A stretch of DNA of 38,316 bases from CF-161 sp035259145 (GTDB taxonomy: Bacteria; Chloroflexota; Dormibacteria; Dormibacterales; Dormibacteraceae): contig DATFWQ010000021.1 of assembly GCA_035259145.1 (NCBI GenBank), positions 1 to 38,316 of the forward strand, read 5' to 3'. Under the pieces are notes generated by a model. The model did not search any database, had not been told where the DNA came from, and saw only the letters and a list, made by a program, of their open reading frames with translations. Shown here piece after piece: positions 33,018 through 38,316 of this stretch (position 1 is the first letter of the stretch; each line of letters begins with the position of its first letter). Position numbers and translations under genes: made by a program.

Positions 33018-33640
33018 GGGTCAACGGAGCCGAACGCCAGGCACCGGGGAGCGCCCGCCGGCTGCTCTCCGACTACCTGCGGGGGGACCTGGGATTGACC
33101 GGTACCCACGTGGGCTGTGAGCACGGGGTGTGCGGATGCTGCACGGTTCTGCTGGACGGGCGGGCGATTCGCTCGTGCCTGATGCTGGCGGTCCAGGCAG
33201 AGGGCCACGAGGTCACCACGATCGAGAGCCTGTCGCCCGAGGGCGCCGGGCTGCATCCCGTGCAGCGAGCGTTCCAGGAGTGCCACGGCCTGCAGTGCGG
33301 CTTCTGCACACCCGGCTTCGTGATGGCGATCTGCGGGCTGCTGGCGCAGACTCCTGATCCTGATCCACAGCAGATCGAGGAGGGCATCGCGGGCAACCTC
33401 TGCCGCTGCACCGGCTATGCCTCGATCAGGCGGGCGGTGCGCCGAGCGGCCGAGCTGATGCAGGAACCCCCCTCCCCCGGCTTCGCCGGGTACTCCCCCG
33501 ACTGCGCGGGGGAGAGTCACGCAGTCGCCCCCTCCCCCGGCTTCGCTGGGTACTCCCCCGACTGCGCGGGGGAGAGTTGTGCAGTCGCCCCCTCCCCCGG
33601 CTTCGCTGGGTACTCCCCCGACTGCGCGGGGGAGAGTTAA
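33014..33640 (+). CDS. Xanthine dehydrogenase family, [2Fe-2S] (CoxS-type) subunit with repeat-derived tail
   Basis: The first 150 residues are a complete CoxS-type protein. The plant-ferredoxin-like cluster site is GCEHGVCGCCTVLLDG, and the second cluster site is LQCGFCTPGFVM with CRCTGYASIRRAVRRA. The family normally ends just after this. Here 57 more residues follow, three copies of a peptide beginning PSPGFAGYSPDCAGES, encoded by the 60-bp repeat array. Each copy adds one cysteine. The start is the GTG overlapping the FAD-subunit stop. The TAA falls directly after the last repeat, three bases before the large-subunit ATG. Confidence 0.93.
   Translation: MRVNGAERQAPGSARRLLSDYLRGDLGLTGTHVGCEHGVCGCCTVLLDGRAIRSCLMLAVQAEGHEVTTIESLSPEGAGLHPVQRAFQECHGLQCGFCTPGFVMAICGLLAQTPDPDPQQIEEGIAGNLCRCTGYASIRRAVRRAAELMQEPPSPGFAGYSPDCAGESHAVAPSPGFAGYSPDCAGESCAVAPSPGFAGYSPDCAGES
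33471..33637. repeat. Three tandem 60-bp double-hairpin repeats at the coxS/coxL junction
   Basis: Cores at 33471-33517, 33531-33577 and 33591-33637 are separated by 13-base spacers. Each core has hairpin 1, CCCGGC-TTC-GCCGGG (or GCTGGG with a G-T pair), a GTA link, and hairpin 2, CTCCCCCG-ACTGCG-CGGGGGAG. In the first unit CGACTGCG can also pair with CGCAGTCG in the spacer. The units are in frame (20 residues each), and the last GGGGGAG (33628-33634) is a Shine-Dalgarno for the large-subunit gene. Confidence 0.95.
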
Positions 33641-33643
33641 GTG

Positions 33644-35989
33644 ATGACGACTCGCTGGTTTGGCGCTCCGGTGCAGCGCGTCGAGGACGAGCGCCTGGTG
33701 CGGGGTCGCGGGCGCTATACCGACGACCTGGACGACGGCGCGCTGCACGCCTGCTTCGTGCGCTCTCCCTACGCCCACGCCCGCGTTCGCTCGATCGCCG
33801 TCGAGGCCGCCCGGCGCGCGCCGGGCGTCCACGCCGTCTACACCGCGGCCGACCTGCCGTTTGGCGACCGCGACCTGCCGCTCCTCATTCCCCACCCGGC
33901 TCTGACCAACGGTCGGACCCAGCGCTGCCTCGCCTCTGACATCGTCCGCTACGCCGGCGAGGCCGTCGCCTTTGTGGTGGCGCATGACCGCTATCTGGCC
34001 GAGGACGCTGGCGAGCTGATCGAGGTCGACTACGAGCCGCTGCCGGTGGTGATCACGCCTGAAGCAGCCGCCGCGGCCCGCAACCTCGTCCACGAAGACG
34101 TGCCCGGCAATGTGGCGGCCGAGCTGACGCAGCATGTCGGCGACGTAGATGCCGACCTCGCCGGCGCGCCGCATACCTTGAGCCTCCGGTTTCGCTTCGA
34201 GCGCGCGGCTGCGCAGCCCATGGAAGCCCGCGCCGTCTGGGCCCGCTGGGACCCCGGCGAGCGCCGGCTGCTGGTGTACGACTCGACACAATCCCCCACC
34301 TCCATCCGGGGCGGGCTGGCCGTGCTCTTCGGGCTGCCCGAGACCTCGGTCGAGGTGGTCGCGCCCGACGTGGGCGGTGGCTTCGGGCCGAAGATCATGC
34401 TCTTCTACCCGGACGAGCTCCTTGTCCCGTATGCCGCCATGCAGCTGGGGCGCCCTGTCAAATGGACCGAAGACCGCGCCGAACACTTCCTTGCCGTCAA
34501 CCACGAGCGCGGGCAGGTGCACGACGTCAGGGTCGGTTTCGACGGTAGCGGCCGTGTCCTGGCCCTCGACGTCGACTTCATCCACGACGCCGGCGCATAC
34601 ACGCCCTACGGAATCATCCTTCCGATCATCACCGCCGCCCAGACGACCGGTCCCTATCGCGTCCCGAGCTATCGGACGCGGTTCCGCTCCCTCTTCACGA
34701 ACGCGACGCCGACCTCCCCCTACCGCGGTGCCGGGCGCCCGCACGGGTGCTTCGTCATGGAGCGCACCCTGGACGCGATCGCGGGCGAGCTGGGCCTGGA
34801 CCGCGCAGAGGTCCGTCGCCGCAACTTCATCCAGGCCGACGAGTTTCCCTACGACACCGGCATCGCCTGGCAGGACGGCAACCGCGCCGTCTACGACACC
34901 GGCAACTATCCCGCGCTGCTGGACGAATGCCTGCGCCTGCTCGGTCCCCGTCCCGCCGGCGAGGACGTCGGAATGGGCCTTGGCGTCTACGTCGAGGGGA
35001 CCGGCGTTGGCCCATACGAGGGCGCCCACGTCCAGGTGCTGGTCTCGGGCAAGGTTGTCGCCGCCACGGGCATTCCCAGCCAGGGGCAGGGCCACGCCAC
35101 AGTGCTGGCCCAGGTCGTCGCCGACGTGCTCGGCGTTGACGTGGCAGACGTGCACGTTCGCAGCGGTGACACCCGGCGATTCCAGTGGGGTGTCGGCACG
35201 TTCGCCTCCCGCGGCGCCGTGACAGCGGGGAACGCGATGCACGCCGCGGCGCTCAAAGTCGCCGACAAGGCCAAGCGAATCGCCTCCGAGCAGCTGGAGG
35301 TGGACGCCCAAGACCTGGAGCTGGCGGCGGGTGCGGTCCGCGTCAGGGGAGCGCCCGACCGTGCAGTGCCGCTGGCTGCCGTCGCGATCCTCTCCAACCC
35401 GCTCCGCTACGCCTTCGGTGGCGGTGCCGAGATGGCGACCCAGTTCTCATCTCGGGCGCGGGCCGGGCCACCTCTTGCCGATGGCGAGCAGCCGGGGCTG
35501 GAGGCGTCCGGCTTCTACAGCCCCGCAGGCTCGACGTGGGCGTCGGGCTGCCACGCCGCCTACGTCCGGGTGGACCCGCGGACCTTCCGGCTGGAAATCC
35601 TCCGCTACGTGGTCGTGCACGACTGCGGCCGCGTCATCAATCCGCTCCTGCTGGAGGGCCAGATCCAGGGCGGTGTGGCCCAGGGCATAGGCGGTGCGTT
35701 CTATGAGCGCCTCGCGTACGACGACGAGGGCCAGCTCCGCAACGCTTCGCTCATGGAGTTCCTGATTCCTTACGCGACCGAAATTCCTGACGTCGTGATC
35801 GGTCACCTCGAAACGCCCTCTCCTTTGAACCCACTCGGGGTAAAAGGGGCCGGCGAGGCCGGGGTCATACCGGTCGGGGCGGTAATCGCCTCCGCCGTGG
35901 AGGATGCGCTCGGCATACTGGTTTCGCAGATGCCCCTGTCCCCGCAGCGCCTGTTCGAGCTGATGCAGCGGTCTGCCTCGTCGGGGTAG
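33644..35989 (+). CDS. Xanthine dehydrogenase family, molybdopterin-binding (CoxL/XdhA-type) large subunit
   Basis: This 781-residue subunit opens GAPVQRVEDERLVRGRGRYT and contains VRSPYAHARVRSI, VVAPDVGGGFGPKIMLFYPD, SPYRGAGRPHGCFVMERTLD and ATGIPSQGQGHATVLAQVVA. The catalytic Glu lies in GVKGAGEAGVIPVGA. The active-site loop lacks the AYRCSFR signature of CO dehydrogenase, so it is an aldehyde-oxidase/xanthine-dehydrogenase type hydroxylase; a nitrogen heterocycle is the likely substrate. I prefer the ATG at 33644 over the adjacent GTG at 33641. The ribosome-binding site is supplied by the upstream repeat. hutF starts nine bases after its stop. Confidence 0.94.
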   Translation: MTTRWFGAPVQRVEDERLVRGRGRYTDDLDDGALHACFVRSPYAHARVRSIAVEAARRAPGVHAVYTAADLPFGDRDLPLLIPHPALTNGRTQRCLASDIVRYAGEAVAFVVAHDRYLAEDAGELIEVDYEPLPVVITPEAAAAARNLVHEDVPGNVAAELTQHVGDVDADLAGAPHTLSLRFRFERAAAQPMEARAVWARWDPGERRLLVYDSTQSPTSIRGGLAVLFGLPETSVEVVAPDVGGGFGPKIMLFYPDELLVPYAAMQLGRPVKWTEDRAEHFLAVNHERGQVHDVRVGFDGSGRVLALDVDFIHDAGAYTPYGIILPIITAAQTTGPYRVPSYRTRFRSLFTNATPTSPYRGAGRPHGCFVMERTLDAIAGELGLDRAEVRRRNFIQADEFPYDTGIAWQDGNRAVYDTGNYPALLDECLRLLGPRPAGEDVGMGLGVYVEGTGVGPYEGAHVQVLVSGKVVAATGIPSQGQGHATVLAQVVADVLGVDVADVHVRSGDTRRFQWGVGTFASRGAVTAGNAMHAAALKVADKAKRIASEQLEVDAQDLELAAGAVRVRGAPDRAVPLAAVAILSNPLRYAFGGGAEMATQFSSRARAGPPLADGEQPGLEASGFYSPAGSTWASGCHAAYVRVDPRTFRLEILRYVVVHDCGRVINPLLLEGQIQGGVAQGIGGAFYERLAYDDEGQLRNASLMEFLIPYATEIPDVVIGHLETPSPLNPLGVKGAGEAGVIPVGAVIASAVEDALGILVSQMPLSPQRLFELMQRSASSG

Positions 35990-35998
35990 GCGTGCCAG

Positions 35999-37396
35999 AT
36001 GCCGACCTGGCACGCAGAGCTGGCCTGGCTGCCGGACAGGCTTGGCGGCGTCCGCGAACGCGTCCTGATCGAAGTGGCCGGCAACCGGATCGCCGGCGTT
36101 ACGCCTGACCTCGAACCACCGCCGCGCGCCGCTCGCCTGCCAGGCCTGGTCATCCCTGGCCTGGCCAACGCGCACTCGCACGCCTTTCAGCGGGCGCTGC
36201 GTGGCCACGCCGAGGTTGGCGCCCCATCCCCCGGCTCCCCCGGGCAGAGTGGCGGATCGTTCTGGACCTGGCGCGAGCAGATGTACCGCCTGGCGGCGGT
36301 GATCGACCCCGACACGCTGTATCAGCTGGCCCGAGCAACCTACGGCGAGATGACGCTGGCGGGTGTGACCGCCGTAGGGGAGTTCCACTACCTGCACCAC
36401 CAGCCGGACGGTACCCCGTATGAGAACCCCAATCGGATGGGCGAAGCACTGATCGCGGCGGCGGCTGAGGTGGGCATCCGCATCACGCTGCTCGACACCT
36501 GCTACCTGCAAGGTGGGCTGGACGGCCGCCCGCTCGAGGGTGCTCAGCGGCGCTTCGGAGACGGCTCAGCGGCGGCCTGGGCGACGCGGGCAGGCGGCCT
36601 GCGCGGCGGGCCCGGCGCCCGGATCGGCGCCGCCGTCCACAGCGTCCGGGCGGTGGACGAGCGCTCCATCGAGCAGGTGGCCGCCTGGGCCACCGAGCGC
36701 AAGGTGCCCCTCCATATTCATGTTTCGGAACAGCCGCAGGAGAACCAGGGCTGCCTTCAGGCGACCGGCTTGACGCCGACCGCCCTGCTGGCCCGGGCAG
36801 GCGCGCTCGGGCCGCAAGCCACGGCGGTGCACGCCACGCACCTGCGCCCGACCGACGTCGAGGCGCTCGGGGGATCTGGGACGGCCATCTGCCTCTGCCC
36901 GACCACCGAGCGAGCGCTGGCGGACGGGGTTGGGCCGGCCGCGGCTCTGGCCGCCGCGGGTAGCCCGCTATCTCTGGGCAGTGACAGCAACGCGGCCATC
37001 GACCTTTTCGAGGAGGCGCGGGCACTGGAGCTGGATCAGCGCCTGGTCACCGGGCGACGCGGCCACCACGCGCCCGATGCCCTGCTCCGCGCCGCCACTG
37101 CGGGAGGCATGGCGGCCCTCGGCTGGGACGGCGTAGAGCTGGCGCCCGGGTCACTTGCTGACTTCATCGCGCTCGACGTCGGCTCGGTCCGGCTGGCCGG
37201 CTGGACGCGAGAGTCGCTGCTGGCACAGGTGACGTACGCCGCGACCGCGAGCGACGTGACGGACGTCGTCATCGATGGACGGACGGTGGTCAGCAGCCGG
37301 CGTCACCAGGCTCTGGGTGACGTGCCGGGCCTGATCCACGACGCCATCCGCCGGGCCATGGCGCTGGCTCAGCACCCAGCGGCCCGGCGTACATGA
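35999..37396 (+). CDS. hutF: Formimidoylglutamate deiminase (HutF-type amidohydrolase)
   Basis: This 465-residue amidohydrolase has metal ligands in NAHSHAFQRAL, the family-specific SFWTWREQMYRLA and GEFHYLHHQPDGTPYENPNR, HIHVSEQPQENQG, VHATHL and the catalytic Asp in LSLGSDSNAAIDLFEEARAL. HutF converts N-formimidoyl-L-glutamate to N-formyl-L-glutamate and ammonia in histidine breakdown. No hutH, hutU, hutI or hutG gene is in the window, and it is encoded with a molybdenum hydroxylase, so a related substrate is possible. A short APSPGSPGQS insertion before GGSFWTW looks like a decayed copy of the repeat family seen in coxS. Confidence 0.9.
   Translation: MPTWHAELAWLPDRLGGVRERVLIEVAGNRIAGVTPDLEPPPRAARLPGLVIPGLANAHSHAFQRALRGHAEVGAPSPGSPGQSGGSFWTWREQMYRLAAVIDPDTLYQLARATYGEMTLAGVTAVGEFHYLHHQPDGTPYENPNRMGEALIAAAAEVGIRITLLDTCYLQGGLDGRPLEGAQRRFGDGSAAAWATRAGGLRGGPGARIGAAVHSVRAVDERSIEQVAAWATERKVPLHIHVSEQPQENQGCLQATGLTPTALLARAGALGPQATAVHATHLRPTDVEALGGSGTAICLCPTTERALADGVGPAAALAAAGSPLSLGSDSNAAIDLFEEARALELDQRLVTGRRGHHAPDALLRAATAGGMAALGWDGVELAPGSLADFIALDVGSVRLAGWTRESLLAQVTYAATASDVTDVVIDGRTVVSSRRHQALGDVPGLIHDAIRRAMALAQHPAARRT
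36220..36250. repeat. Probable decayed copy of the double-hairpin repeat inside hutF
   Basis: CGCCCCATCCCCCGGCT (36220-36236) matches the coxS repeat CGCCCCCTCCCCCGGCT at 16 of 17 bases, in the same orientation and reading frame (APSPG). The segment ends GGGCAGAGT, like the unit's terminal GAGAGT, with the middle missing. It falls where HutF proteins normally have a short loop. Confidence 0.45.
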
Positions 37397-37428
37397 AGCG
37401 ACCGCGACCGTAAGGACCCTGGGGAGGC

Positions 37429-37821
37429 TCAGGCCGCTTCGAGGACTTCGACGTCGTAGAGCCTGAACACTGGGTCGGCGGTGATGACGCTCAGATGCTC
37501 AACCTGGGCCTGCGCCACGAGGAGACGATCGAAGGGATCGCGATGATGCGGCTCCAGCGCCGCCACCCGCAGGGCGTGGCTGTGCTCTACGGCGAGGCCC
37601 CCGACTCCGGACATCCGCATCCGCGATGGGACATAGGTGTCCGGGACCTCTGGCAAGGGCAGCCGACCAATTGCGTACTTGATGGCGATTTCCCAGGAAC
37701 TTGCCGCCGACAGCACGAGCTCGGTGCGAGGGTCGATGATCACGTGCCGTGCCTCAGTGCTCAGCCGCTCCGGAGACGTGAGCATCCAGAGCCAGACGTG
37801 GGTATCCAGGAGATACCTCAC
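37429..37821 (-). CDS. vapC: PIN-domain ribonuclease toxin (VapC family)
   Basis: This 130-residue PIN-domain protein has the acidic metal-binding residues expected: Asp6 in YLLDTHVWLWML, Glu in SAASSWEIAIKYAIGRLPLP, Asp in HRDPFDRLLVAQAQ and Asp in SVITADPVFRLYDV. VapC toxins cleave tRNA or rRNA when freed from antitoxin. The GTG start overlaps the antitoxin stop by four bases, the standard antitoxin-first order. The subtype (SSWEIAIKYAIGRL) is the one often paired with Phd/YefM-like antitoxins. Confidence 0.94.
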   Translation of the reverse strand: MRYLLDTHVWLWMLTSPERLSTEARHVIIDPRTELVLSAASSWEIAIKYAIGRLPLPEVPDTYVPSRMRMSGVGGLAVEHSHALRVAALEPHHRDPFDRLLVAQAQVEHLSVITADPVFRLYDVEVLEAA

Positions 37822-38048
37822 CGTTCGAACCGTTCCAACAGATCGTCGGGGAGTGGCGCGTCGAAAGCCTCGGGCACGACGAAGACCCCCTTGTCGACGC
37901 CCAGCCGCCGAGGGAGCGTCGGATTCGCCGGGACGAGGCGCGCCACCGGCTCTCGTCCACGCATGATCACGATCTCCTCACCAGCGGCAACCCGGCGCAA
38001 AAGCTCGGAGAGTCGCGTCTTGGCCTCGTGGACTCCGACTGCTGCCAT
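37818..38048 (-). CDS. Phd/YefM-family antitoxin
   Basis: This 76-residue protein has the N-terminal Phd fold: VGVHEAKTRLSELLRRVAAG, then EEIVIMRGREPVARLVPA. The C-terminal tail (GVFVVPEAFDAPLPDDLLER) would wrap the toxin. It neutralises the VapC-type toxin encoded just downstream and, with it, probably represses the operon. The ATG at 38048 lies about seven bases after a good -10, so the transcript may lack a leader. Confidence 0.93.
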   Translation of the reverse strand: MAAVGVHEAKTRLSELLRRVAAGEEIVIMRGREPVARLVPANPTLPRRLGVDKGVFVVPEAFDAPLPDDLLERFER

Positions 38049-38055
38049 TCCACCA

Positions 38056-38082
38056 ATTGTAAACTAAGTCATGAGCTAAGTC
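38056..38082 (-). promoter_or_regulatory. Candidate promoter/operator of the toxin-antitoxin operon
   Basis: On the minus strand TACAAT (38061-38056) is a near-consensus -10 placed to start transcription at the antitoxin ATG. Just upstream are two direct repeats, GACTTAG, at 38070-38064 and 38082-38076 with a 12-bp period, a plausible site for the autoregulatory antitoxin complex. Confidence 0.5.
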
Positions 38083-38113
38083 TGGCCCTCGAAATCAGGA
38101 CCGAGAGACATGC

Positions 38114-38316
38114 TTACCGGGCTGGGCGAGTGATGAGCTGGTCCACCGGGGCATAGTCGTCCCGCAAAACAGGTGATCCCGCGGCGAAACGGCGCGTGGC
38201 GTCCCGACCTGCGACTTCGACCGGCGTGCGCCGCTGTGCGAGGCGCCGGCTGAGGGCGGTGAGCGGCAGCTGCCCCGCGGAGGCGACCACGACAAAGTTG
38301 CCGCCGGCTCGACCCG
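38114..38316 (-). CDS. C-terminal part of a spermidine-synthase-like protein (partial)
   Basis: The minus-strand frame entering from the right edge gives 66 residues before a TAA at 38114. It contains GGNFVVVASAGQLPLTALSR and ends LRDDYAPVDQLITRPAR. The DDYAPVDQL ending is characteristic of polyamine aminopropyltransferase (SpeE-like) domains, including the versions fused to membrane transporters. Only the final strand and helix region is present, so neither the active site nor the full architecture can be judged. Confidence 0.65.
   Translation of the reverse strand, partial: GRAGGNFVVVASAGQLPLTALSRRLAQRRTPVEVAGRDATRRFAAGSPVLRDDYAPVDQLITRPAR

Noticed and set aside
33471..33637. CRISPR array
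   Set aside because: Only three units, 13-base spacers that are almost identical to each other, no cas genes, and the array lies inside a coding sequence.
32774..35311. Minus-strand open frame of 845 codons antisense to coxM, coxS and coxL
   Set aside because: Mirror frame of three well-supported genes. Its repeated peptide is simply the coxS repeat read backwards.
33644..35989. Carbon monoxide dehydrogenase large subunit
   Set aside because: The AYRCSFR active-site signature is absent; the loop reads YRGAGRPHG, as in aldehyde/xanthine-type enzymes.

Overview
The window is GC-rich bacterial DNA with dense, mostly overlapping genes and short intergenic gaps. Gene content (SARP/AfsR-type regulator, Lhr helicase paired with a Nei-type glycosylase, short or absent 5' leaders, FdrA/DUF1116 and CoxMSL-type operons) suggests a free-living soil bacterium of the Chloroflexota/Dormibacterota type or a deep-branching actinomycete. 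No rRNA or phylogenetic marker is present, so this placement is inference.

Layout. 1-6.8 kb: a decayed LuxR-type regulator remnant, a large SARP-NB-ARC-TPR regulator, a convergent two-gene ABC exporter operon of the polyketide-antibiotic type, and a J-domain pseudogene with one in-frame stop. 7-10.7 kb: tRNA-Gln(TTG), then comEA-comEC (the ComEC metallo-beta-lactamase domain has lost its metal ligands) and an AhpD/CMD-like protein. 10.7-13.5 kb: a NarL-type two-component pair with a sensor-less kinase, a small two-helix membrane protein, and an APH-fold kinase. 13.6-15.7 kb: 2-oxoacid dehydrogenase E1 alpha and beta. 15.7-17.7 kb: an ArsR-SRPBCC gene pair lying between two collinear fragments of one IS1380-type transposase. 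17.7-23 kb: lhr-nei operon. 23.3-24.6 kb: a MarR regulator and a receiver-domain protein.

24.6-29.6 kb is a tight operon: FdrA, HD hydrolase, DUF1116, PhzF, cyclase/amidohydrolase. It is followed by a TMEM175-like channel and a penicillin-binding-protein homologue that has lost the catalytic motifs of both domains. 32.3-37.4 kb is a second operon: FAD, 2Fe-2S and molybdopterin subunits of a xanthine-dehydrogenase-family hydroxylase, then a HutF-type deiminase. Together the two operons look like a nitrogen-heterocycle (purine- or histidine-like) catabolic island. FdrA and DUF1116 proteins are subunits of oxamate carbamoyltransferase in enterobacterial allantoin breakdown. The window ends with a VapBC-type toxin-antitoxin pair and the C-terminus of a spermidine-synthase-like protein.

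The most unusual signal is a family of GC-rich double-hairpin repeats placed inside coding sequences without breaking the frame: three 60-bp units at the end of coxS, two 45-bp units in the opposite orientation at the end of phzF, two 66-bp units of related architecture inside lhr, and a probable relic in hutF. Every unit length is a multiple of three. The phzF and coxS copies form C-terminal tails at gene junctions and supply the Shine-Dalgarno sequence of the next gene. The arrays can also form mutually exclusive hairpins.
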